This document shows, piece by piece, positions 34,601 to 47,600 of a DNA stretch of 57,500 nucleotides. The translations under genes and the position numbers were made by a program. The notes under the pieces are model-generated. The model worked only from the letters and a program-made list of their open reading frames with translations, ran no database searches and was not told the origin of the DNA. The DNA is taken from NCBI GenBank assembly GCA_905221605.1, contig CAJNDS010002503.1, forward strand, positions 142,501 to 200,000. The letters are read 5' to 3'. How positions within the stretch are numbered: the stretch's first letter is position 1; each line of letters opens with the position of its first letter. Source of the stretch: Symbiodinium natans (taxonomy: Eukaryota; Sar; Dinophyceae; Suessiales; Symbiodiniaceae).

Positions 34601-37600
34601 GGGTTTAGTGGGGGCTGGGCTGCTCCAGCGGTGATAGTGGCGTTGACAGGAATCAACAGGTTTGGTGGCAGTGAGGCTTGGGGGGATTCAGAAAGCTGTC
34701 GAAGATCGTGGGATCACGTCCCCATGGCGAGGGGCAGCGTCAAAATGATCTATAGGAACAATATAGGGTCTAGAGTTCAGGCTTAAATGTACTATTGGTT
34801 CGGTTGGGTTGGGCCCCCATACAGGAATGGTCTCCTTAGAACCCTAATTGCGCAAAAGCTTGATAAGCGTCCCCAAACCCCAAACCCTACGCCCGGTCCA
34901 AAAACAGATTGCTCAGAAGACGCAGCCCATGCAGCTGAGGATGTCCCCATACAGCATCGTGTTCGTGCCATGGCTGCACGCTTGTTTTTTGGCTCCAACC
35001 CAAACATCCCCTAGACCCGAAACCCGAACGGTAAGCCCTCAGCCCCAGATTAGGGTGGTAAGTGTGGTCCCCAATCTTCTGGAACCTGTCTCTAACCGTC
35101 TCTAACCCTCAGGCCTCTGAACCCTCAGCCCTCAACCCGAAGCACGTACCCTCAAGACCCTCAAGCCCTAACCCCTGACTCTTCAAGCCTCTACACGAAC
35201 CCCCAAACCCTAAATAATTCTACCAACCCCCCCCCCCCCCCCCCACCCGACCATGAAACCCTGAGGACTACCACAGCCGCGGTGACTTGTACGACCGAGT
35301 TGCCGAGGGAAGTCGGATGCAGGAGAAGCAGGCGATGCCCGGAACTCAGCACCTGGAGTTCTGGGGGCTTAGGGCTCAGGGTTTAGGGGTTTTGGGGGTT
35401 TAGGGCTCAGGGTTTAGGGGTTTTCGGGGTTTAGGGCTCAGGGTTTAGGGCTCAGGGTTTAGGGCTCAGGGTTTAGGGTTCAGGGTTGTTTAGGGTTTAG
35501 GGGGTTAGGGTTTTCGGTCTAGGGCTCAGGGTGTAGGGCGGGCTTCGCAGCTTAGGGCTGTGATGTTCAGGGGCTTTAAGGTCTGGAACCTTCAGCATTT
35601 TGGATGCTTGGCGTGCGACGCAGGCTTTGGGCTTAGGTTTAGGGTTTAGGGTTTAGGGTTTAGGGTTTAGGGTTTAGGGTTTAGGGGCTTAGCATCCTGT
35701 AGTCTAAGGGCACTGGAGCTTGGGATGCTATTACTACGAACAGTCCTTCATAAGGATTATAGTACCCCCCCCCCCCCCCTATTTAATGGGGGGCACCCCT
35801 ATAATTTCTAATCCCCTTTTTAAGGACTTTTAGTAGAAGGGGGAGCATCCCAATCTAAAGCCCTAACCTCTGCCTCTCAAGGACTCCATTCCGAGACCTG
35901 CTCGATGCTCTAGCCCATCTGCATGCGTGGAGCCCAGATGGTGTTTTCCGAAATTGGGGTATCCCATTGGGGTCATGCTAGAGGAATCCTACTATTTGGG
36001 GGTCTATTTTCGGGTTCCCTATTTCTGTAAACCCCCAAATGTTTTCACCCCAAGCCCCAACCAAGCTTACACTAGCACGTCCCAAGTCCCAAGGTTTGGG
36101 ATTTGGGGTCGGGTTTAGGTTTAGGGTTCAGGGTTTAGGCCAACACAAGCTGGCCTGCAACCCCGGTACCGAGGTACATTGGGGTACAGGAGATTCCTGG
36201 GTTCAGATGTCCCGCCGTTTGTGAAGGTGTGTGCGCTTTGAAAGACGGGTTGCTCCTTCAGGTTAAGGAGAAGGAGCTGCTACAGTACCTGCTGTCGTAG
36301 AATCGAGAACCGTGGGTCTCTTCAGGGACAATCATAGGTCTCCTCAGAGCTCAGAAAGCTACAGTCCTTCCAGGCGGTTTTATTCTAGGTTCCACAGTAG
36401 AGGTTTGGCCCGAATGTAGCCCACACCCAGCACAACTCTATTCATGGGCGATGTAAGCACCACATGGCTTGCGGAGTTTTCAGGGATCCTGGCACGCAAG
36501 CTTTCGACCGCAAGCTCGAATTCCCCAAAAAGGGGTCCGTACAGAGAAAGAGTGGTGGCACTGGTTTTGGTGACGGGCGTTCTTGGAAGTATCACAAGCC
36601 ACCCGCCAAGAAAGTTACATCAGCATGATACCTCTCATCCACATAACTTACTAGAACAAAGTAGGTAATTCGGGACCTCAGGTCGCCATATCATCCTTTA
36701 CAGGGGCCTTTGGGGGATATAAGATGCCTGATTCCCCATTTCTCTACTACTTTCTTGGTTCTTGTTGCCCCTCCTTTCCCTAAACACCTGAACTGCGTGA
36801 GCTCTAAATCAGTCTCAACCAACTTATCACCTGGGCTTCTTCCTTGTTTGGGGGGGGGGGGGCGGGAGGATGCGGGTGGGTCCTAAAACCCTAAACCCTA
36901 AACCCTAAACCCTAAACCCTAAACCCTAAACCCTAAACCCTAAACCCTAAACCCTAAACCCTAAACCCTAAACCCTAAACCCTAAACCCTAAACCCTAAA
37001 CCCTAAGCAACCCTGGACTCCCACTCTCCGAGGCGAGGGACATCTTCCACAGGGACGTGAAGCCCGTCAGCTACCCAACTCAGGGTTCGGGGAGTTAGGG
37101 TTTAGGGTTTAGGGTTTAGGGTTTAGGGTTTAGGGTTTAGGGTTTAGGGTTTAGGGTTTAGGGTTTAGGGTTTAGGGTTTAGGGTTTAGGGTTTAGGGTT
37201 TTGGGGTTTTGGGGTTTTGGGGTTTTGGGGTTTTGGGGTTTTGAGTTTAAGGGCTCAGGGTTCAAGGGTTCGGGGTTTAGGGTTCAGTGTTTGGGGCTTC
37301 GGGCTCAGGGTTGAAGGGTTTGGGGTTTATGGTTCAGGGTTTAGGGCTTAGGGCTCCGGGAAGGGTTTGGGTTTTGGGTTCAGTGTTTAGGGTTGAGGGT
37401 TAAAAGGTATTTCAGATCAGGACCGGGGAATAGTCATCGCCACCTGCGCATATGGTCTTGGGGTGGGTAGCCAAACAAACAATCCATATTGGTTTTGCGG
37501 GGTTTGAGGGGTTCAGGTGTGTGGAGATGAGGGGTTTAGGGGGTCCAGGGTTTCAGGGTTTAGGGCGTTCAGAGCGAGGGCGTTTAGTTGAGGGTCGATG

Positions 37601-38603
37601 AGGGTTTCCCTAAGCCCCAAACCCTAAACCCTAAACCCTAATAAAGGGGTTTAGGGCAAACTGCAGGTTGTCGGGGTAGGTCCTACGAGGTTGGAGGGGT
37701 TTCAAAGAGCCCCCAAGTGCCGAGGTTCAGGTTTAGGCTGTTGGGGTTAAACCCTATACCCAAAACCCTGATCCCTCAACCCTGAACCCTAAAGACCCCG
37801 TGCCCCCAAAACCTGGCTTTGGCGTCCCGCGGCGAGCTTGGGGGTGTGAGGCTTTCAGGGCTGATGGGCTCAGGGTATAGGCTTTCACATTTGTGGGTTT
37901 CCGAAAATAGGGGTACCCTTGTTTGGGGGTCCCTTTAAGGGGATTCTATTCTGTTTGGGGTATAAAAGGGGTACCCCTATTTTGGGAACACCCATTTAGG
38001 CGTCTCTTGTGGAGATGTCAAGCGTTCATGTAGTTTAGGGCTCAGGACTTAGGGAAGCCATACCAGCACAGTGCCCCGTGAAGGAGAATCTCCTGGTGGC
38101 TGCGACCTTGGCTTGGGATTTCAATCCGAAGCCCGAGAAGGTTTATGGGTTATCGGGTTTAGGGTTTCGGGGTTCTAGGGTTTAGGACCCCGAAACACTT
38201 GGGAACACTCCTTCGGCCCCTTTTTGTCCTTGACAACGGTAACCACCACAAAGAAAAAGGTACCCTTGTTACGTTATGGCTATCTGGGCCCAGAGCCTCC
38301 ACGTAGGGCTTGGGGTTTTTGAGGACATCCGGCATAGCAGCGGTTTCCGGTGCCACCGGTTCCCACAACGGAAGGCTACAGGGTAGCCCTTTGGGATATT
38401 TTTGCCCTTCTCCTTTGTTGGGTTAGAGCCCCTGTCTGACGACCATCACTTTGTTGGGTTTGCGGGGATTCGGTCTAGGAGTATTGTCCGAGGTTTTACT
38501 CACGATTGCTACGGTCATTGCAGAAGGTGGTTGTTATGCCTAGATGGCGCCTAGATGGCTGTGGCAGTGATGCGGGAAATTGAATCACGGGCCTTCTTTT
38601 GGG

Positions 38604-38636
<33 letters not shown>

Positions 38637-41600
38637 GATATTTACATACATAGGGTCCCGTATTATCATAGGCACCCAAAGGGGGGCACAGGAGCACTTC
38701 TGTCTACAAAGGGGTGCGTACTGCTCATGCCTCCCAGCCTTTCCCAGCTGCAGCCGTCGGGATCTGACTCGGGCAGTTTAGTGGAAGTTTTACGATGACG
38801 AGCCGGCTGAAGGTGTGCTTGGCTCAGCTCCTAGTGCTTGCGTGGCTCGTTCGCATCTTCCCTGATCCACCCTAAACGCGAAACCCTAAACCCTAAACCC
38901 CTTTTCTGAGGATTTGGGGATTTTCGGGTTTAGCTTCTCCTGGAGCCCAAAACCCCTTAAGCCCTTGAGTTTAACCTTTGCTAATTTCGAAGCGCCGAAA
39001 TGCCCTACACCCTGAAACCCTGGACCCTAAGCCCCTATGCACCCTATAAACCCTTAAAACCCTCGAAACCCTCTAAACCCTAACACCCTAACACCCCAAC
39101 CTCATCAAGCCTCTAGGCCTAGCAGCCCTTGGATTTCCAGGAGCCATGCCGCCAATTCCACAGATCCCGACGTGGGCGCGCTCCGCGGCGCGCGCACGCT
39201 GAATGGCCTGGGGCCGCCAGTGAGGGCCATGGACGCTGGGTATGGGTTTGGGGTTTAAGGTTTTGGGTTTTGGTTAAGGCGTCGGTTTAGGGTTCGGGGA
39301 TTAGGTTTGTTTCTTCTTTTGAACCTCTTTTTCAACCCTAAGCCCTAGGCCCGTAGACCCACTAGACCCAGGACCCATAAACCCATAAGCCCATAAACCC
39401 ATAAACCCTACACCCTAAACTCTAAACCCTAAACCCTAAACCCTAAACACTAACCCTAAACTCGATCGGTTGGGAGCCGAGGACTACAAAGGCATCGAGT
39501 GGACGCCGATCTCTGTGTACGGGACCGGCGCCTGGCCAGGGATGGAGCGGGGGCTTAACGGGTTTAGGGTTTAGGGTTTAGGGTTTATATAGGGTTCAGG
39601 GTTTAGGGTTTAGGGTTTCGGGTCTAGAGTTTGGGTTTAGGGTTTAGGGTTTAGGGTTTAGGGTTTAGGGTTTAGGGTTTAGGGCTATCTTGTTTTCCGA
39701 CAGAGCCTCAGGGGATGGATGTGCTGAGTTTAACAAACTGCATGGGTAGATTTTTTGTTCCAGGGGTTTTACAGGGTGTAGAGTGCAGCATAGGCTAGGT
39801 TGGAACCTGAAATCTAGCCTCGCACAACGAATTCGATTGTTCTCGCCCTTAAACCCTTAAACCCTAACCCCAAGCCCCACCCAACACGCACCCCCAATCT
39901 TCAAACGAGTTTCGGCTTCTGGTTGTTTGAGGGGGGAGATGGAGCTTGGCGTCAGGTGGCTATTTAGAGGCTTGAAACAGAAGCGGCTGGGATTGTTAAA
40001 GGCTTATATAGACGCATCTAGGCTTTAGGGCCTTTTGTAAACCTTGCGGTGGGTTCAAGCCCACTTTGCAGCCTTCCAAAAGCCCCTAAGCCCTAAGCCC
40101 TAAACCCTAAACCCTAAACCCTCAAGAGCCCCCCCGTTGGGCTCCAGCCCAGGTGAGAAGCACATCTTTGCCATCGGAGCCTCGGTTGGATTGTGGGCTG
40201 AGACCGGTTTAGGGTCTAGGGTTTAGGGTTTAGGGTTGAGGGTTTAGGGTGGGTTCAGGGTGGGTTCAGGGTTCAGGGCTCAGGGTTCAGGGTTCAGGGT
40301 TGAGGTTTACGGGGTTTGGGGTTAGGAGATTTTGGACGTCGGAAGTTGTAGAATCGAGGGGTCGATGCAATGAGACTGGGTATTGCGGGTAGCTTGTGAG
40401 TTTAAGGGAATACTGCTCTAGGAAATCAGGTAGTGCAGACTGCTGCTCGACCTCAACAGAAGCCTTAGACTCCGGGTTGTCTATATATGTAGATTATAGG
40501 GCCCTACCTAAAGCAAGTCTACGGTAAACCCTAAACCCTAAACCCTAAACAATAAGCCCTAGATCCTAAACCCTAAACCCTAAAGCCTAAACCCTAAACC
40601 TTCAACCCTAAACCCTAAACCCTAACCCCTAAACCCTAAACCCTAAACCCTGAACCCTGAACCCTGAACCCTGAACCCTGAACCCTGAACCCTGAACCCT
40701 GAACCCTGAACCCTGAACCCTAACACCGAAAGCACAGGTGACTGGGGAGGCATGGATGGCTCCCTGAACCCATGCTGCGGGCGACCTCGGATCATCGCCT
40801 ACTCCGGCGGCCACACGGCCGGCCCCCACGTCTTCCCTCGAAGCAGGTGCTACTCACAAAGCCCGTTTTAGGGTTTCGGGTGTCGGGGGTGTTGAAGGTT
40901 TAGGGTTTAGGGCCTGGGGGGTTGACTTAGGTTTAAAGTGTAGCACCTTGTTTGCGCTCAGATGGGTTCGCCCTCACCTCGCCGCATTATCTGGAGGCTC
41001 CTTGAAGGACAAGGAAAACAAAGCCAAGAATCTGCAGCCCAATGTCTTACTCTGTGGTGCTCTACTGTAACTTTAGATCCTTCGCCTCTTTGGGTTTCTT
41101 GGGTTTCTTACTAGGGCAGCGAAGAATCAAATTTATAGCTGCCCAGCCAAGTCCAGCCCAATGTCTTCTGAAGGTGGGATCGTGCCCATCAGAGTCTGCT
41201 TTGCAACCACAAGGACTTCGTGGAGTGCTTCAACAGCCACGGCCACCCGACCAAACTTTTTCGCACTAGCTCAAGGGGCTGAGTGGGCTTCCGGCAGACG
41301 TTTGGTTCAGACTTCAGGGCTTCGCCCTAAACCTCTAAACCCTAAAACCCTAAAACCCCAAACCCTGAATCCTACACCGACCACGTTTGTCTCGAAAAGC
41401 GCGCCTCGGAGCCTTGGGGTGAGATAAAGGTTTGTGTCGGTGTGTCCATCTCCTCGCTTTTCAGCAGTGGCATGCGTTTAGATGTCGCTTTGTACGCATG
41501 TTCGGTTTGCAAAGGACATCTGTCGGTCAGTCTTCACTCGAACCGCAAACCTGTGACAATAATTCATTCAAGTTGCCACTGTTGTTGCTTGATATGCTAG

Positions 41601-44600
41601 CTTGTCCCACAAGCTCTTTCGGAACGTTTGTAAGTCAGGTCGCTCCTCTAAAGTAAGATTTGTTTGGGCTTCTTCCTCTTTAAAGTCGTTTTTTGCTGCA
41701 TTGCTGGTCTTAGAACCCTGAACCCTAAACGCCCTACGTTCACTCTAAAAACTAAGCCCCTGTTTGTTGAAACGGGTCGAGAAGGAAGCCTCAGTATCTT
41801 GCTCGCCCAAACCCCAAAAGGGCTTGTTAGTGCAGACGTGCAGACTTTCCGTTTGTCCACCATGCTTCAGGTTAAGCCATGGCTAGGAATCTTTAAGCCC
41901 GGAAGTCCAACGCACTCCGTGCAGCCTCACTTGTCGGGTTTCGGCGCTCTAGCCCAAAGCCGAAGACCCTTGCTTGTGCTCTTTGAGCTCAGTGAGGCTT
42001 TATTTGGACAAAGTTTGGCGGCGCATGCTCATGAATCCTGAGACCTAACCCTAGAAGCCCCGAATCCCGAAACTGACCTGATCCCTGAACCGCAAACACC
42101 CATGTTGTGAGGCCAGGGTGACCCCCCCCCAGCACCCCAACACTGTTCCTGAAGCTTTCGGCTACTTCGTAGGGCAGCCTGCATGGCCAGCTCTTCATGA
42201 CGTCTTTGGGGTTCAGGGTTTAGGGTATAGGGTTCAGGGGGCGGCGTAGGGTGTGGGGTGTAGGGTTTAGGTTTAAGATGGGCTGCGGGCCCCAAACCCC
42301 AAACCCTAAGCCGCAGAGTGGAGGTTCCCAATGCCCGGCGGGATGCGGCTTCGTACCCGAGGCGAGGAATCCGCAAAACCCCAAAGCCAAAACCCCTGAA
42401 CTTCAAGCCCTCTAAACCCTCCAAACCCTCCAAACCCTAAACCCCAAAACCCCAAACCCCCCTAAACCCCAAAACCCCACACCCGAAGCCCTGAACCCCC
42501 AACCCTAAACCCGAAACCATCCAAACCCTAAACCCTACAACCTATAAACAGCTGACACGACCAGCAACAGCCCAAACAACCAAATTTTAAACCCTAAACC
42601 CTAAACCCTAAAGCCTAAAGCCTAAAGCCTAAACCCTAAACCCTAAACCCTAAACCCTCAACCCTCAACCCTAAACCCTAAACCCTAAACCTTAAACCCT
42701 AAAGTAACGAACGGTCTCGAGGTGGACATGCGACCTCAGTTCCTGGTGGCCGATGTGTTCAAACAGCGCGCGGCCGCCGGGGGGCCCGGCAGGACCTTCG
42801 CATTCGGCGCGGGCGAGATTTCACCGTTCCGGCTGTAGGGTTTAGGGTTTAGGGTTTAGGGTTTGGGGTTTTGGGTTTTGGGTTTTGGGTTTTGGGTTTT
42901 GGGTTTAGGGTTTACATAGGGTCTATCTAGTACATACGGTTTAGGGTGTAGGGTGTAGGGTTTAGGGTCTAGGGATCCCTAAGCAGAGTAGGGCTGAGGG
43001 TTGAGGGTTTCTCAGGTCTCGAAACCCTGGGTTCCTTCTTGGGATGCATGTAAGGGGACGCGTTTTGGGACTCTAAGTATGCTACTGATAGTGGCTGTTC
43101 CTACGCTAACACCGAAGCTCTCAAGCGCTCAAGCCATGAGATCAACTTAACCCAGCAGCCCAAACCCGAAATGCTACCGACCCTCCTCGGACCCCAGATC
43201 CAACAATCCAAATCCCAACATGGCCAGACTCAGGCTGCGAATCCCGACTACATCCTGCACCTGGGCGGCCCGTAGCATCGCAACAACACCAACATCTTCA
43301 CACTGCTCAATCGTCATAATTGTGTGCCTTTGTAGTCGGTATATGGGCTGAAATCCTAGACCTTGAACCCTGAACCCTCTACTCTGAGCCGTTCTTCATG
43401 TGCTTGACGTCCGTTGGCCTCGTAGATTTTGCCCCAAAAGCATGAAAGAAAGCCCTAACGCCCCAAAACCCCAAAAGCCCTGTAGAGCCCAAAAGCCTCA
43501 ACCCCTAAACCCCTCAATCGCCTAAAGTGTTCATGCCATTGGCTCCCCCACCCTAAACCCGAAACCCTAAACCCTCAACCCTAAACCTAAACCCTCAACC
43601 CTAGAGCCCCTAAACCCTAAACCCTAAACCCTCAACCCTAGAGCCCCTAAACCCGAGACCCTCAACCCTAAACCCTCAACCCTAGAGCCCCTAAACCCTC
43701 AACCCTCAACCCTAAAGCCCCTAAACCCTAATTCCGAAACCCTCAACCCTCAACCCTAAACCCTCAACCCTAGAGCCCTTAAACCCTAAACTCTGAGGAA
43801 CGTCGGCGACAACTTCTACTGGGGTGGCATTGAGGTGGACTGCGGAAGCGACTTGGCAAACGGCCTTGGTTCTCTGAACAGTGGACGCTCTGCGGGTTTC
43901 CAGATGAGGCAAAATAGATCAATAGCACAGATAGCAGAAAAAACAATGCTATAACTTTTATACAGATACAAATAGAATATATATATATATATATATATGT
44001 ACAATTTAGATGTGTATATATATATATATATATCTATTTGGTAACCCCCCCCAGTTATCCACACCTATTGTGTTTTTTCTTGTTCTGGCACTGCGTATTT
44101 CTTTTTTTCGTTCATGACTCGGCTTCTTTGTCCCAGCGTGTTGATTCATATTTCTTTCTTTCTTTATATCTGGCTGATTGACTATATGTTTATATTGCAC
44201 CAGTAGTCCTCAATGGTCAAGCACGATGAGGGACAAGGAGTATTGAAGTTCAATGCTCCGGATTGAAGTTCAATACTCTGGGATTCAAGATTCAAGATTC
44301 AAGGTTCCCGGGAAAAGTTTCCCCAGGATCTTGAATCCAGGGTCCCGAAGTATTGAAGTTCAATCCGGGGTATTGAACTTCAATGCTCGGGACCCTGGAT
44401 TCAAGATCCCGGGGAAACTTTTCCCTGGAACCTTGAATCTTGAATCTTGAATCCCGGAGTATTGAAGTTCAATGCTCCGGATTGAAGTTCAATACTCCGG
44501 GATTCAAGATTCAAGATTCTTGATTCAAGGTTCCAGGGAAAAGTTTCGCCGGGATCTTGAATCCAGGGTCCCGAGTTTTGAAGTTCAATCCTCTGGGGGG

Positions 44601-47600
44601 GGGGAGGGGGGTTTCTTCCAACTTAGCCCCAGGACCTCTGCTATCCCCCTCCCCCGCTGCGCTTCGCTCCCCTCCGCTTCGCCCCTGCTTCCTGTTTTCT
44701 TTAAGGGCTTTTCAGGGCTTATCTCTAAAATTTCCATCGGTTAAGGGTGTAGGGTTTGTAAAGAGAAGCCACGAAACGCCATAGGGTTTCAGGTGTTAAT
44801 CCTTAAGCCTGAAAGCCTAAGGGGTTTAGGGTTAAACTTTCCACCCTCAACCTTTCAAGCCTATATTGTTTCAGGGTAAAGCAATTAAACCTCAACCCTT
44901 AATCTGTAAACCCTAGCCGCAAGAGCTTAAGGTTTGGGCATTCAAACCTTAACCCTAAACCCTTACCTAAACCCTTAACCTATAGGGTTAAGGTTTCAAG
45001 AGTCAGGGTTGCAGAACTGGGCATTTACACCTAAGCCATAGAGTTTAAGCCGCAAGGGTCTAAGGTTTGGGCATCTTAAATGCACATAAAATACCAGAAT
45101 TTATACCTCAAGTTTAGGCATCTAAACCTTTAAACCCTTTAGGGGTTAAAAGCCTTCGGGCTTTTCGGAGATTATCTCTAATACCCTGACGGGGTTAGCT
45201 CTATAGGGTTTAACCCTATAGGGTCTAAGCTTTAAGCATTACCCTAAACCCTTGAGGGTCAGAACCCTAAAACCCTTGAGGGCTCTAAAGATTAGAAGGC
45301 TGTAGCCCTAGAGGTGCTGAAGGCATAAATGTCCAGACCTAGGTCTAAGTGCATGTAAAGTATTAGAATTTAAGCCTCAGATTTAGGCAGTTCAACCTTC
45401 TAGGCCCTTGAGGGCTTTAGAGATAAACCTTGAAAAGCCCTAAACATTTAGACTTTATGAGGTTTAAAGGTTTAAAAACCTAAGGTCTGGGCATGCATAC
45501 CTTCAGCGCCTGTGGGGTTAAAACTTTTCAGCCTTGTAGAGCCCTGTAGGCTTCCAGGGTTCTGACCTTAAAGGGTTCAGGCTTCGATGCCTAAACCGTA
45601 AACCCTTAAGGTTGAAAAATTCTATGGGCTTAGGTAGGAAAACCTACATCTTGAATCTTCAAACCTACTAACCCTATAGGATTTTAAGGTTCAGGCTGTA
45701 GGTGTAATTGCGTAACCTTGAAACCCTATGGATCTAAAGGTTCAACCCTAAACCCTATCGGCTTTAAGCCTTAAACCCAATAGGGTTTCGGGGCCTCTCT
45801 TTTATAAGACTTAAACCTTAACCGATAGGGTTTTAGAGATAAGCCCTGAAAAAGAGCATTTACAAAAACCAGGGAGCACAGCGGAGCGGAAGGGAGGGGA
45901 GGGGAGGAGGTCGCTGTGCCCAGTGTTTGGACAGATGGCGAGGACTCAACACCTCAAGGATTGCGTACATTTACGTTATGTAGGGGATTGGGTTGTTCGG
46001 GGGGGGGGGGGGGGGGGGGGAGTTCAGGGGTCACCGCGGCCCGTGAACGATCTAATTAGCTCGCAACCACAAAAAGCGTGGAAAAACACAAAAAAGCGTG
46101 GATAACCCAGGGGGGGGGGTAGCATCTATTTATATACATATATATATAGATGTATGTAAAAGTGGTGTATGAAGACTTAGGGAACCTGCCAACTGCAGGG
46201 GCTGGATGAGGGGCTTTTTTCTTGTGGGCACTTTCTATGGTGACACTCCTGAAACGCCTGCCACAATGGGGACTCGTCTTGAACATCCCTCGCAACCTCA
46301 AGTGCTTAAGCCATGAGGTGGAGGGAACCCTGAAGATTTCAACCCTCACGGCCTTTTTGTGGTTTGAAGGGCTGAAGGGCTGAAGGGCTTTGGGGTTTAG
46401 GACGGTTTTGAAGCTCAGGGGGTTTGAAGGATGTAGGCTCTGCGATATAAAAAACAACCGGCGTAAAGATTTATGGCTCGCATTTTGCCACAGACAGGCA
46501 CCTCCATGGGATCCATTTCTGGCACTGCCCGCCACCAGTTCGACAACATCTACGAGGGCATCTACAACGGCCCCCTGGGCGTGTTGTTAGAAGTTTCTTT
46601 TTGACCACCTAGAGGCACTGAGCACCCTTTCTCTGAACCCTAAACCCTCAACCCTACAGCCCTACACCTGAAAGGGATTCCTAGAAAAGCAATAAGGAGC
46701 GGGCTTGGACAACAAGCCTCCCGTCAGCATTTGGCTGCGGTCTGACACCCTAAACTCCCTGAAGCCTCGAACCCCTAACCCCCTGAAAACCCTGAGCCCC
46801 TAAACCCTTAACCCCTGAACCCCTGAACCCCTGAACCCCTAAACCCTAAACCCTAAACTACGCCCTCTCAGGGTTTAAGGTGCAGGTCCAAGGTGTGGGG
46901 TTTTAGGCTTTGAGGTGTTCGGAGAACCAAGATCTTCGGGGCTTAGGTGATGTTTTGGGTGTTGCCCCGCCCTCCTGGGGTTGCCCCGCCCTGGTTTAGG
47001 GTTTAGGGTTTAGGGTTTGTGAAGGATTCCTCACAAATTACCCAAATCCCTACCAGGATGTCTCGTGTATCCGGATTCCCTCCTTTTGGGTTCGGATGCC
47101 TTGTAAGCCCAATAAGACCAAAAAGGGCACTCGATTTTTCTTAGGTCTCCGGGGAACCTAGAATGCTCTGAACCGCCCAGATACCACGTGAAATTCCCCT
47201 AATGGCTGCCTTTAGTACCCTGAACACGACCTTCACAAGATACCCTAAATACGACCTTTCGTGATGCGCTTAAAGGCTGCCTCACAGATACCCTAAATTC
47301 CGTAAACGACCCTAAACCCTAAACCCGAAACCCTAAAGCCCCCGAAAAGCAAGTGACTCGGACACGGTGCGGGCAGGCCATGGCTCAGTGTCCTGGGGAA
47401 CCATGACTGGGGAGGCCTACATTGGACGAGAAGTGGGTTTGCGGCTTAGGGTTTAGGGTTTAGAGATCAGGGTTTCGGGTTCGCGTGGGTGGTTTTTAGC
47501 CCCCGAAACCTGGCCTTAGTCTTGAGAAGCATCCCCCCCCCCCCTCCCCCCAGAAAACCCGCGGGCTCCGTGTCGTTAGGGGGGGTTTCGTAAACGACTG

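Noticed and set aside
34787-35014. Open frame ending in [13 protein letters not shown] and stop
   Set aside because: Also lies between kinase exons 34086 and 35266; the stop would truncate the kinase. Probably chance or alternative.
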